Below are positions 41,301 through 49,463 of a stretch of 64,000 bases of DNA, piece after piece. Under the pieces are notes generated by a model. That model ran no database searches. It was not told the DNA's origin and saw nothing but the letters and a program-made list of their open reading frames with translations. Made by a program: the position numbers and the translations under genes. The stretch's first letter is position 1. Each line of letters starts with the position of its first letter. The DNA comes from Oceaniglobus trochenteri (lineage in GTDB: Bacteria; Pseudomonadota; Alphaproteobacteria; Rhodobacterales; Rhodobacteraceae), in assembly GCF_020529025.1 (NCBI RefSeq), contig NZ_JACNMM010000002.1, forward strand, positions 62,001 to 126,000, written 5' to 3'.

Positions 41301-41645
41301 ACGGATGGAGCGCGAGCTGATGCGCCAGGACCTGGCCGAACAGGCGATGCGCCGGCGGATGATACCGCGCTAGCGGAAGATCAGCTGGGAGAACCCGGCC
41401 CGGCGCTGACCGAACCCGATCTGTTCGGCGATCCGGTCGAAGGCCGCGGCGCCCTGGCGCAGGTGGATCAGATCGAACGCGATCTGCGCCATCGCATGGC
41501 GACGGATCCCGAGTTCGATGTGGACCTGGTCCAATACGACGACGACGGCAACGCCAGCAAGAAACGCCTGTCCGACATGATCGCCGAGTTTGGCGACGAA
41601 GCCAGCGACATCGAAAACCTGAAAACCTGCATGAGGACACCATGA
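38319..41645 (+). CDS. Multi-domain internal virion (ejection) protein with lysozyme-like, M15 peptidase and ParB-like domains
   Basis: A 1108-residue protein at the T7 gp16 position. A Gly/Ala-rich segment (about 170-235) may be membrane-active. A lysozyme-like domain follows at about 350-470 (IRSVEAPGGYDQVYGG, SEAAGGYQIMEDTLRDL). An M15-type zinc peptidase domain lies at about 500-595, with HRDPKH, SQHIHGNAFDID and the ALHFD ligand region. A ddrB-like ParB-superfamily domain lies at about 655-790 (YQYKEGGDDKGVTDRL, RYIADGHQRLGLAQRL, VKNIQAETGTALDAAKILRD). T7 gp16 has only a transglycosylase. The two cell-wall enzymes would open glycan and peptide; the ParB-like part would enter the cell with DNA. 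Domain calls are by motif. Confidence 0.8.
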   Translation: MATIFDDPPELAFHDLPEASEGPETGLLGVAAADFQAEAIDSNYWALRQRRIAEANARALSDLAGDVADDPDAWKAKAGDREDRARMGYGGMSVGNYVGDVPIDKGGDNAAIQKLFDDLEIIREFDPGRFANYPSSFDELQRQSADRVRDELNEERADAERRSNNRSVKTWQGGVAGFIGAAGAAITDVEGVVTLPFGAGAGTLARQVLIEGALGAGSEALSLPARYAQADFLGRERPSAVAQLTFGAAFGGALPIGIRGVKLGANALTKAGRVRNRELLAWGKRKDASPEERAAAKVLGREEATIDTAPDGTDAHIHAETVDDAETAVRADEPVQVVPGDVVPPSSDKNKPGVTRQTLDLIRSVEAPGGYDQVYGGIAPQDLPPKPLTQMTVAEVLNWQDRIDGKYNSEAAGGYQIMEDTLRDLVRSEGLTGGELFDAAMQDRLAIALMRRRGLDDFLAGTISAETFGNNLALEWAGLPRVRASDAPLIRTKTIGTNEFSARGVSDEAFRAYRALEGITGRKFKINSAHRDPKHNEDVGGANQSQHIHGNAFDIDVSDLSIPERQQLIVQAREAGFGGIGVYRTALHFDVGKERAWGPSHGVETVPDWAREAVQHPVTRPRAGSSAYEGHNGNSSQVSPSRFMGILTQRGTYRPLTDDARSADIYSFRPGELRTDASAYQYKEGGDDKGVTDRLANVREWNPPAAIGVMIHERLDGERYIADGHQRLGLAQRLTAEGVEGIELQGFVLREADGWGVPEVRAFAAVKNIQAETGTALDAAKILRDHPELAHMIDRSRGFVVQADGLSRLSPGPFQALINGVIPQNYGAIVGRIMPDDEELQAAAIATLAKAEPANAFQAESMVRDIRRMGLEKRADAAQGSLFGEGFDLGETAINERARVLDAAHKELKRDKTTFARLSREGERIEGAGNVLDTDANTSREQLAQKAIERLIILADEPGPVRDALDAAARAVRGGQRLGQAAQDVIDAITNPDRTDGARADAPGPGRTGDAPADDTALAEDQLGEPGPALTEPDLFGDPVEGRGALAQVDQIERDLRHRMATDPEFDVDLVQYDDDGNASKKRLSDMIAEFGDEASDIENLKTCMRTP

Positions 41646-42172
41646 CCAAAGCGACCAAGGACGACAAGACGACAGAAAGCAAATCGCCTGCCAGTGACGA
41701 TCAGAAGCCCGCTGATGCAGGTTCCGCCGCGAAGGCCGCAGAGGCCCCCGAGGCAACCAAGGGCAGCACAGAAGCCCAGCAGGCGCCTGCAAGCGGCAAG
41801 CCCGGTGCACAGGCTGCGACAACCGGCAAGCCGGATCAGGCCAGCACGAGCAAATCGCCTGACACGCCCGAAACGCCGGACGGACAGGTGAAGCCGACAG
41901 GGCCGCTTGAAAACCTCGCCGAAGCGATGATCGAAAACGCGCCCCGCCCCTTCCCCCTGGAGGAACTGAAGCGTGGCGCCCGCGCGCGGCGCGCGTCCTG
42001 GGCGCCGGGCTATGTGATCGTGCTGGGCACGAAGGGCAACCGGGGAAAGGTGACGCCCTGCTTCATGCAGTCGGGTTCGCGGTCGGGGATGATCGAGTGG
42101 AAGCCCACCGGGCTGTCGGATCTTCTGGCCGAAGATTGGGAAACCATTGGCGAAGGTCAGCCCGACGAATGA
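41642..42172 (+). CDS. Virion-module protein with C-terminal Tad2/DUF2829-like domain
   Basis: A 176-residue protein. Residues 1-90 are low complexity (Lys, Ala, Ser, Pro, Asp, Gln) and likely disordered. Residues about 95-172 read FPLEELKRGARARRASW, APGYVIVLGTKG, then MQSGSRSGMIEWKPTGLSDLLAEDWETI. This lines up with the DUF2829 core of the protein at 18632-19150 (AIAAMKDGAKVARAGW, GMWIALTPG, MRAADGSLVIGWLASQTDMLADDWQIV). It overlaps both neighbours by 4 nt within the ejection-protein operon. Being packaged and injected is a hypothesis from this position. Some DUF2829-like proteins may have other roles. Confidence 0.7.
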   Translation: MTKATKDDKTTESKSPASDDQKPADAGSAAKAAEAPEATKGSTEAQQAPASGKPGAQAATTGKPDQASTSKSPDTPETPDGQVKPTGPLENLAEAMIENAPRPFPLEELKRGARARRASWAPGYVIVLGTKGNRGKVTPCFMQSGSRSGMIEWKPTGLSDLLAEDWETIGEGQPDE

Positions 42173-44745
42173 GCATCCTGGACTGCATCCAGCGGGCAGT
42201 ATCGAAAGCCCCGGGTGACGGCGGGATCAGCCCGGCGCGCGCCCGGGCCTTCCAAAAACTGCTTGAGGATCGGACGGCAGAATACGCCCACCTTGGCCCC
42301 GGCGCCGAAATGGCGGCGGCCGAGGATGTCTGGGTGCAGATCCGAACCGATTTCCAGAAGCGTCGCCGGTCGAACCTGTTGCAGGCGCAGGCCAACATCA
42401 AGACGCTGGGCGATATCGCCGAATTCCGTGATGCCGACGGCACGGCCAATGCCGCACAGGCCATCCGCCAGAAACTGGAATGGGGGCAATCGGCGACCTT
42501 CGACAGCGCGTCGTCCCGTCGCGATGCCCTGATGGGTCAATACCGCCGGATGATCCAGGACTTCATTGGCGATCATGCGCGCAACATCATCGGCAGTATT
42601 CGCAACAAGGCCCGCCTGCCCGACATCGTGCGCGAGCTCCATGGCGAAGCCACCGGCAATCCGGCGGCGAAACAGGTGGCCGACGGAGTGCGCAAAGCGC
42701 TGGAACAGGCGCGGCTGGATTTCAACGCTGCCGGGGGCGCCATCGGCAAGCTGGCCGATTTCGGGCTGCCCCATTCCTGGAACCGGCACACCATGTTGTC
42801 GATCGATCCCGACCGAAAGGTGGCGCGCCAAAAGTGGACGGCGGACGTGGGCCAGCGCCTGGACTGGGACCGGATCGTGGATCACGACACCGGCAAGCCC
42901 TTTTCCGGTTCGTCACCTGCGGCGCGGCAGTCTTTCCTGGAGGAGGTTTTCGATACCATCACGGAAACCGGCTGGAACAAGCGCGAGCCCAGCGGCATGG
43001 CCGTTGGCAAATCCACGGCAAACCGGCGGTCGGACGCCCGCGTGCTGCATTTCAAGTCGGCAGACGACTGGATGGCGATGAACGAAGCGTATGGGCGCGA
43101 AGACCCCTTCACCGCAATCCTGTCGCACCTGGACAGCATGGCGCGTGACACCGCGCTGATGCAGGTGCTGGGGCCGAACCCGCAAGCGGGGCTTGAGTTC
43201 GCAAAGCAGACGGCGGCGAAGCTGGCCGCCGAACGCCCCTGGAAGCCCTCACGGTTCAACTGGAATGCGTGGAGGGCGAATGGCCTCAAGCTCTATTCCG
43301 ACCCGAGCAAGGAGGTGGTGGCTGCCGGAAAACAGTCACAGCGGATGCTGGACCTTTACACCGGTGCCGCTAATGCTCCTGAAATGGACGTGGTGGCCTC
43401 AGCATTCAGCGGGGCACGGCATTTCCTGATTGCGTCCCAACTTGGGGGCGCGATGCTTTCGGCCGTCACCGACGTGGGCTTCATGGGGCTGGCCAGCAAG
43501 CAGGTGGGCCTTGATGCCAGCAAGGTGATCGGGCGCCACGTCAAGGCCCTGGCATCGACCGGCCAGCGCCAGTTGATGGCGCGCGCCGGGATCGTCTTTG
43601 ACAGCGCGGCCAACGTCGGCGTCGCCCAGGCCCGCCTGATGGGCGACGCCTTTGGGCCGAAGAGCATGGAGCGGCTTTCGGAGTTCACCATGCGTGCGTC
43701 CGGCCTGACCGCCTGGACCGACATTGGCCGGGGCGCCTTCCGCCTGGAGTTCTACGGACTGCTGGCCGAGAATGCAGGCCGTGCCTGGGATGACATCGAC
43801 GCGCCGTTGCGCCAGATGGTCTTTGAGCGCCGGGGCATCACCCGCGCCGATTGGGATGACATTCGCAGTACCGCGCTGTTTCGTGACCAGGCCGACCCCG
43901 ATGCCAGCTTCCTGATCCCGTCCGACATTCGCCATCGCACCGACCTGGCGCCCGAGCGGGCGATGGACCTGTCGCTGAAGCTGGACGCCGCGATCCTTGA
44001 ACAGATGGAATTTGCCATCCCCTCGGCCAGCCTGCGCGGCCGCGCCACCATGCACGGCGGCGCTCCCGGCAGTCTGATGGGGGAATTGTCCCGGTCAGGC
44101 ATCATGTACAAGAGCTTCATGTTCTCGCTGATGTTCAACCAGCTGGGGCGCGCCCTCTTTCACCAGGTCAACGGCAGCCGTGCCGCCTATATCGTCGGAT
44201 TTGCCACGATCACCACCGTGGCGGGGGCGGTGTCCATGCAACTGAAGGAAATCGCCAAGGGGCGTGATCCGCGTGACATGACCGATCCGAAATTTTGGCC
44301 GGCCGCCGCGATCCAGGGTGGCGGCTTCGGCATCATCGGCGATTTTGTCTATGCCTCGGAAAACCGGTTCGGTGGTGGACTGGCCCAGACCATCGCCGGA
44401 CCGATGGTGGGTGCTGTCAATGACGGCATCTACCTGACCAACGACATCGTCAAGGCGCTGGCCTATCGCGACCAGAAGCACCGCGATCGCCTGGGCCGTG
44501 CATCGGTGAAATTCCTCGACCGTTTCTCGGGACCGACGAACCTCTGGTACACCAATCTGGCCCTGAACCGGATGCTCTGGGACAACCTTCAATCCTTCGT
44601 GGACAGCGACGCAGAAGCGGCCTGGCGCCGGGCCGAGAAGAAGCGTGTCCGTGAGTTCGGAAACGAAAGCTGGGCGCCCCCTGGCGGAGGCCTTCCTGAC
44701 CGCCTGCCCGATCCCTCTGCCGCTGTAGGAGCTGACCGCCCATGA
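42169..44745 (+). CDS. Large putative internal virion protein
   Basis: An 858-residue protein. The N-terminal half is helical and charged; the C-terminal half has hydrophobic, glycine-rich segments (FGATITTVAGAVSMQL-like region near 700 and AAAIQGGGFGIIGDFVY near 725) compatible with membrane contact during ejection. It resembles the C-terminal parts of very large ejection proteins in marine and alphaproteobacterial podoviruses. No enzyme motif seen. It begins by ATGA overlap with the Tad2-like gene and overlaps the tailspike start, so it is part of the same translational chain. Confidence 0.68.
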   Translation: MSILDCIQRAVSKAPGDGGISPARARAFQKLLEDRTAEYAHLGPGAEMAAAEDVWVQIRTDFQKRRRSNLLQAQANIKTLGDIAEFRDADGTANAAQAIRQKLEWGQSATFDSASSRRDALMGQYRRMIQDFIGDHARNIIGSIRNKARLPDIVRELHGEATGNPAAKQVADGVRKALEQARLDFNAAGGAIGKLADFGLPHSWNRHTMLSIDPDRKVARQKWTADVGQRLDWDRIVDHDTGKPFSGSSPAARQSFLEEVFDTITETGWNKREPSGMAVGKSTANRRSDARVLHFKSADDWMAMNEAYGREDPFTAILSHLDSMARDTALMQVLGPNPQAGLEFAKQTAAKLAAERPWKPSRFNWNAWRANGLKLYSDPSKEVVAAGKQSQRMLDLYTGAANAPEMDVVASAFSGARHFLIASQLGGAMLSAVTDVGFMGLASKQVGLDASKVIGRHVKALASTGQRQLMARAGIVFDSAANVGVAQARLMGDAFGPKSMERLSEFTMRASGLTAWTDIGRGAFRLEFYGLLAENAGRAWDDIDAPLRQMVFERRGITRADWDDIRSTALFRDQADPDASFLIPSDIRHRTDLAPERAMDLSLKLDAAILEQMEFAIPSASLRGRATMHGGAPGSLMGELSRSGIMYKSFMFSLMFNQLGRALFHQVNGSRAAYIVGFATITTVAGAVSMQLKEIAKGRDPRDMTDPKFWPAAAIQGGGFGIIGDFVYASENRFGGGLAQTIAGPMVGAVNDGIYLTNDIVKALAYRDQKHRDRLGRASVKFLDRFSGPTNLWYTNLALNRMLWDNLQSFVDSDAEAAWRRAEKKRVREFGNESWAPPGGGLPDRLPDPSAAVGADRP

Positions 44746-47700
44746 CGCAATCGCCTGAAACCCGCCACGTCAAATATCCGTCGCCGGTCACCAACGGCGT
44801 CTACCCGATCCCTTTCCGATACCTGGCAGGCGTTGAGATCGCCGCGCATCTTCGGAACGAGGATGGCTCAGATCCCCGGCCGCTGGTGCACGGTGTCGAT
44901 TTCACCGTTGATCCGCAGGGAGACACCGAAGCTGACGATGGCGCGTTGACACTTCTGGCGTCGCCGCAACCTGGCACTCAGTTGCACATCGAAGGCGCTA
45001 CCACCCTTGCCCAGTATTACCGCAGCACCCCGGGCGCTGAGGGTGTCGAAGCGCAGTTCGATCGCGATATCCTGGCAATCCAGGAGTTGGAGCGCAAACT
45101 GGCGCGCGTGCCAGTTCTCGCGCCCGGTTTCGCGCCCCAGGACCCCACGTTCCCCGTGCCGGTTTTTGGCAAGGCACTCGTTGGCAATGCGGCTGAAACC
45201 GGATGGATGAACGCGGACCTGGTCGCGACGCCCGTGGTCGCGGAAAACGTCCTGCTTCGGGTGCCGTCGGAATTTCCAACGGTGCAGGAGGCCTTGGGTG
45301 CAGCCCAGGGTATCATACTCAAGAGCAGCGCGCGGATCACGATCCTGCTTGAAGCCGGGTTTGCCTGGCCCTCGCAGGTGTCGGTCTTCGGTGGCGACTA
45401 TTCCCATGTGCAGATCGTCTCGCAGGATGCTGTCGTGCTGACCGCCGAGAGCTTCCCCGCGAACCACGCGCTGATCTCGTTCCTCTACTGCACCGCGCCC
45501 CATTGGGCACTGGTTGTGGACATGCAGCTGCGCGGCGACAACGGGGTCGAGCTGAACCAGTCGCGCATGAACGTGCGCCATCGCTGCGGTATGCGTAACG
45601 CCGGGGCACAGGGCAACCCGCATCGCGAGGCCTGGGGTAGCAACTTTGTGGTGTTGGGTGACAGCGGATTGTTCTGCGATCCGGTGCGCGAGACGCTGTT
45701 GGAACGCACGGGACACACAGCCGCCGGGGGGACGGTCACCACCTTCCCGCTGGCGGAAGAAGATCGCGAAGCCACCGGTTACTATATCGGCGCCGCGATC
45801 ACCGTGCTGAACGGGTCGGACACGACCGGGGCCGACATTATCGACTATGACGGCACCACGAATGTGGTCACGCTGCGCTGGTCGGATCGCTGGAGCGTGC
45901 CGAACAACGGCGCGGGCCTGAATTATCGCATCGAACTGCTGCGCGGCCTGATCGCGACGGGCGGCGCGCGGCGCGGCGTGACCAGCACATGGGCCAGCAA
46001 CATCTCGATCTCCGCGGGCAACCTGCGCAACAACGGCACCAACAATCGTGACCCCGGCCACGCGGCGCTGTTCTTCCGGCGCGGCTCGACCGGCCAGATC
46101 GATAGGGTCACAATGACCGGCTCCGCTGCTGGCGCCCGTTGCGCGAGGGCTGGCATGCTGTCGGCGCGTCAGTGCTATTTTACAGGCATCGCCGGCAACG
46201 CCATTGTCGCGGCCGAGGGCGCCTCAATCGCGGCGGCCGACAGCGCGTTCCTGCGCTGTGGCGTCAAGGCAGGTGGCGAGTTGCCAGAATTGCCCGTGCT
46301 GTTCCTGTCCTCGGCCGAGGGGCGCGGCGGCAAGGGCAACATCGATGCGGCGGGCTGCGAGTTCGATGACAGTCCCGGCCCGATCGCGCGGATCGACGCC
46401 GAGGCGGGCTCGATCGACCTGGGCGACAGCAGGGCCTTTAACATCGGCAGTTACCTGGCCACGGCAGACGGCGGGAATATCGATTGTACGCGGGTGAAGG
46501 GATCGACCGCAGCGGATGCTGCAACTTCTCACGTTGTCTTTGCATCGAACCTTGAGGGCGCCACCGTTTGTATCGGCATGGAGTGGGACGCCCAGAGTGG
46601 GGCGCAATACATCGTGCGAACCGCCAATGACGGGCGCGCCAATGTGTCGGGCGCCACCTTCAGCGGCTGGACGATCAAACCGTTCGATGTGGACGAGGCA
46701 TCGCATCTCTATGTCGAAGAAACCACGATCAATGGTTCTCTGCGGTATCCTATCGGGGTGGAGTTGGGGCCCAACGCGAACCTGCCCAACCGCCAGACGG
46801 CGGTGCATGCCATCGAGGACGGCTGGGCGCCGTCTTCCGGCACGGTCTTCCAAGCGGGTGGCCTGACTTACAAGCAGGAGATGGATGCCACGGCGATTTC
46901 CGACATGGCGAACGTCGTTCCGGTAGATCCTGCCCCTGGTCACTTTGCGGCCCTGCCTGACGGCACTGATAGCACAACAGCAATCAAGGCGTTTCTGGCG
47001 TTCTGCGCCGCGAACGACATTGCCCCAAATTGGGGTGACGGCCAGACTTGGACCTGCACCGGAAATATCGACGGCTTTCTCAACGCCAACCACATCGGTG
47101 CCGCCCGGATTGTGCGGGGCAGCGACGACATGCACATTGGCGCATGGCTGACGCCAAACGGGAACGTGGTCTATGTGTCCCCCACGGGGACAGCGACAGC
47201 TGACGGCCTGACCAGCGGCACCCCGACCACCCAGGAAAAAGCGTTCGCTTACATCGCGCGCCAGGGAAAGCTGGACCCTGGCCATCGCTGGGCTATCGAT
47301 TTTGCCGCCGGGACGTACAGCCCGACAACAGCGGTGCGGTTCGAAAACTGGCCCACTCTGGCGCACCGGCTTGAGTTGCGTGGGAAGGCATCAGGCGGCG
47401 ATGCGACGGTGATTATCGACGGGACGAGCGCCGACAACAACTGGCTTCGCTGCCTGCGGGACAACGGACGCACGGGGTTGCAGGGCTACGACCTCATGAT
47501 CCAGAATTTCCCCGACTCCGGTATGCACCTGCACAGCGGCGCCAATGACCTTGAGTTTGAACGGGTTTCGTTCAAGGACAATGGGGCTGCGGGCGCGTCG
47601 ATCCGGGGCGGTCACGCCGATTTCATCGGCCCTGCGGTGGCCGAAGGGAACACGGGCGCGGGTATCGTTCTGCAAGGCGTCTATGGCGCCAGCGGGCAGA

Positions 47701-48560
47701 AGAATGGAGGCGGGGCGAGCGGCTACACCTACGACGGCAACGGCGTTGGGTTTTCGTGCACCCGGCACTCCAACACTTACTGTTCCGGCAGCACCTTCAA
47801 AAACAACGTCAAATCCATCGAGGTTGACCGCAACAGCCGGTGTCGCCGTCAGGATAACGTTCACGAAAGCTGGACCGGAACGCCCGCCATCACGGTCGGG
47901 GCGGGCGGCGTGTTGGACTATGACCCGGATCGGCTGGACTCATTCGCGGGCCTGGCGGCCGGTAAAGCCGCGATCTGGGTCAACAATTATACGGTGGCCG
48001 GAACGCTTAGCGACGCGCAACCGACGCGGGAAGAACACGCTTTCTGGATCGGGAGCCATGAGATTTCCGACCGCACCGACCGGCACAATATCGCTGTGAC
48101 TGGGCCGGGGCTAAACGAATTAGCGCCGTACCGAATGGGAGATTACTGGCTCTTCAACGAGCGCGCGCATGGCTGGCTGTCGATGATGCTTGACCTTGAC
48201 GCGGGCGTTGATCTGACGATGCATCTCGCGTCGGACAGCAGTTCCCACAATGTCGCCGGGTGGAAACTGCCGTCCAAGGCCGACGCCTCAACATGGCTGA
48301 TCGACGTCGAGTTTACCGGGCCGGTCCCGGGGACTACCTTTGGTCGGTACACGGTGCGAGCAACGCGCGAAAGCGTACTGTCGGGCGGGGATCGTTCGCC
48401 TGCGGAAATATACGTTTTCCAAGGCGCGACTGACGACTTGAGCCTCGGAAATCAGCGGGCCAAGACCGGCGCCGACATCAAGTGGAGGCTCTACGGGCAA
48501 ATGTCGGTAGCGAGCAAATCCTACACCATGCGCGAACTTCGTAGCTGGAAGGCGGAATGA
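44742..48560 (+). CDS. Tailspike / tail fibre with T7-fibre-like N-terminus and two beta-helix regions
   Basis: A 1272-residue protein. Residues about 1-120 (PIPFRYLAGVEIAAHLRNEDGSD, DFTVDPQ, LHIEGATTLAQYYR, FDRDILAIQELERKL) match the T7 tail-fibre N-terminal particle-binding domain. Two separate right-handed beta-helix-like stretches follow (about 165-640 and 740-1060), the second with AFAYIARQGKLDPGHRWAIDFAAGTY and LHSGANDLEFERVSF. The C-terminal about 180 residues may be a trimerisation or carbohydrate-binding domain. It should bind, and may degrade, surface polysaccharide. Catalytic residues cannot be named from sequence. Confidence 0.82.
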   Translation: MTQSPETRHVKYPSPVTNGVYPIPFRYLAGVEIAAHLRNEDGSDPRPLVHGVDFTVDPQGDTEADDGALTLLASPQPGTQLHIEGATTLAQYYRSTPGAEGVEAQFDRDILAIQELERKLARVPVLAPGFAPQDPTFPVPVFGKALVGNAAETGWMNADLVATPVVAENVLLRVPSEFPTVQEALGAAQGIILKSSARITILLEAGFAWPSQVSVFGGDYSHVQIVSQDAVVLTAESFPANHALISFLYCTAPHWALVVDMQLRGDNGVELNQSRMNVRHRCGMRNAGAQGNPHREAWGSNFVVLGDSGLFCDPVRETLLERTGHTAAGGTVTTFPLAEEDREATGYYIGAAITVLNGSDTTGADIIDYDGTTNVVTLRWSDRWSVPNNGAGLNYRIELLRGLIATGGARRGVTSTWASNISISAGNLRNNGTNNRDPGHAALFFRRGSTGQIDRVTMTGSAAGARCARAGMLSARQCYFTGIAGNAIVAAEGASIAAADSAFLRCGVKAGGELPELPVLFLSSAEGRGGKGNIDAAGCEFDDSPGPIARIDAEAGSIDLGDSRAFNIGSYLATADGGNIDCTRVKGSTAADAATSHVVFASNLEGATVCIGMEWDAQSGAQYIVRTANDGRANVSGATFSGWTIKPFDVDEASHLYVEETTINGSLRYPIGVELGPNANLPNRQTAVHAIEDGWAPSSGTVFQAGGLTYKQEMDATAISDMANVVPVDPAPGHFAALPDGTDSTTAIKAFLAFCAANDIAPNWGDGQTWTCTGNIDGFLNANHIGAARIVRGSDDMHIGAWLTPNGNVVYVSPTGTATADGLTSGTPTTQEKAFAYIARQGKLDPGHRWAIDFAAGTYSPTTAVRFENWPTLAHRLELRGKASGGDATVIIDGTSADNNWLRCLRDNGRTGLQGYDLMIQNFPDSGMHLHSGANDLEFERVSFKDNGAAGASIRGGHADFIGPAVAEGNTGAGIVLQGVYGASGQKNGGGASGYTYDGNGVGFSCTRHSNTYCSGSTFKNNVKSIEVDRNSRCRRQDNVHESWTGTPAITVGAGGVLDYDPDRLDSFAGLAAGKAAIWVNNYTVAGTLSDAQPTREEHAFWIGSHEISDRTDRHNIAVTGPGLNELAPYRMGDYWLFNERAHGWLSMMLDLDAGVDLTMHLASDSSSHNVAGWKLPSKADASTWLIDVEFTGPVPGTTFGRYTVRATRESVLSGGDRSPAEIYVFQGATDDLSLGNQRAKTGADIKWRLYGQMSVASKSYTMRELRSWKAE

Positions 48561-48808
48561 TGGACTGGACCTCCATCATAGCCGAGATCGGCGGCGGCCT
48601 GCCCGCCGTGGTCATCGTGGCGCTGGCCTGGCGCGACTGGATCAACACCAAGAGGATCGATGCTGCGAACGAAGCCCGTCTGAACGACATGCGCGAGAAC
48701 AGCCGCGAACTGCGCGCGGTGTCGGACAACGCAGCGGCTGCAATCAACGGCGCGACGGCCACGATCAGTGAACTGACCCGCCTGCTGGAGGATCGCCGGA
48801 ATGTTTAG
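48557..48808 (+). CDS. Small membrane protein with coiled coil, lysis region
   Basis: An 83-residue protein with one N-terminal membrane helix (about 9-25, GGGLPAVVIVALAW) and a long charged helix (NEARLNDMRENSRELRAVSDNAAAAINGATATISEL). Topology fits a class III-like holin or a structural membrane protein. It overlaps the tailspike stop by ATGA. Confidence 0.6.
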   Translation: MMDWTSIIAEIGGGLPAVVIVALAWRDWINTKRIDAANEARLNDMRENSRELRAVSDNAAAAINGATATISELTRLLEDRRNV

Positions 48809-48977
48809 CTGGCCGTGGCACCGCAAACAGGCCCGCCATGAGGCGGCCATCGAAGCCCAGAGGCTGCTGTCGAAAGCCTCGGTGGACGACGTGAAGAACG
48901 CCGCCAGCAGATTTCAGGTCGTGCTGGACCAGATGCGCCAAACGAATGAGGAGCGCCGCAATGAACGGCCCGATTGA
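48801..48977 (+). CDS. Hypothetical 58-residue protein
   Basis: Starts MFSWPWHRKQARHEAAIEAQ. It is highly charged and helical, without a membrane segment. The start overlaps the preceding ORF by 8 nt and its end overlaps the following membrane protein by 17 nt, in other frames. Support is mainly the compact operon structure and even codon use. Confidence 0.5.
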   Translation: MFSWPWHRKQARHEAAIEAQRLLSKASVDDVKNAASRFQVVLDQMRQTNEERRNERPD

Positions 48978-49389
48978 TATTCCCCTGAACGTGCTGGTCG
49001 GGGTTCCGGCCACCCTCGTGATCCTGATGGGGGTGCGTGGCCTGGTGCCGCACCTGTTCCGGCCCGAGCGGCGCGACGCATTCCACCTTGCCATGGCCAT
49101 GGTGCTGATCCTGGCACAGGGCGCCGGGCGCACGGGCTATTGGGATCTGGTGCGCGTATTCACCGGCCCCGACCTATGGGCCGTGGTGCGCGACGCCCTG
49201 GGCGGTGCCGAGGCGAATGCCATCTGGAACCTCGTTTTGCTCTGGGGCGGGCTGCACCTCCTGAAACTGCTGCACCTGCTGGTGCCAGTGGGCGACCGGC
49301 ACCGCTACTCGATGTGGACCGCCTGGAACTATCCTACCCACCTTCGCGGCCTGCTGTGTCATCTGCGCCCCCGGCGGCGCCGCAAGTGA
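48961..49389 (+). CDS. Membrane protein, holin candidate
   Basis: A 142-residue protein with three hydrophobic segments (about residues 7-22, 40-55 and 82-105) and a basic Arg-rich C-terminus (HLRPRRRRK). GAGGAG lies 8 nt upstream of the ATG at 48961. Three membrane spans and a basic tail next to the endolysin fit a class I holin. No family is recognised with confidence. Confidence 0.55.
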   Translation: MNGPIDIPLNVLVGVPATLVILMGVRGLVPHLFRPERRDAFHLAMAMVLILAQGAGRTGYWDLVRVFTGPDLWAVVRDALGGAEANAIWNLVLLWGGLHLLKLLHLLVPVGDRHRYSMWTAWNYPTHLRGLLCHLRPRRRRK

Positions 49390-49463
49390 CCGACCTTTTC
49401 ATCATCGCCGGCCTGGTCGCGCTGACCCTGCTGGCATTCGCGCTTTTCGGAGGACTGACATGA
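49386..49463 (+). CDS. 25-residue single-span membrane peptide
   Basis: A GTG-started ORF, MTDLFIIAGLVALTLLAFAL then FGGLT. It overlaps the preceding stop (GTGA) and the endolysin ATG (ATGA), so it is exactly fitted between two genes. Almost the whole peptide is one membrane helix, like KdpF-type or pinholin-type mini-proteins. It is too short for usual gene finders. Confidence 0.5.
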   Translation: MTDLFIIAGLVALTLLAFALFGGLT

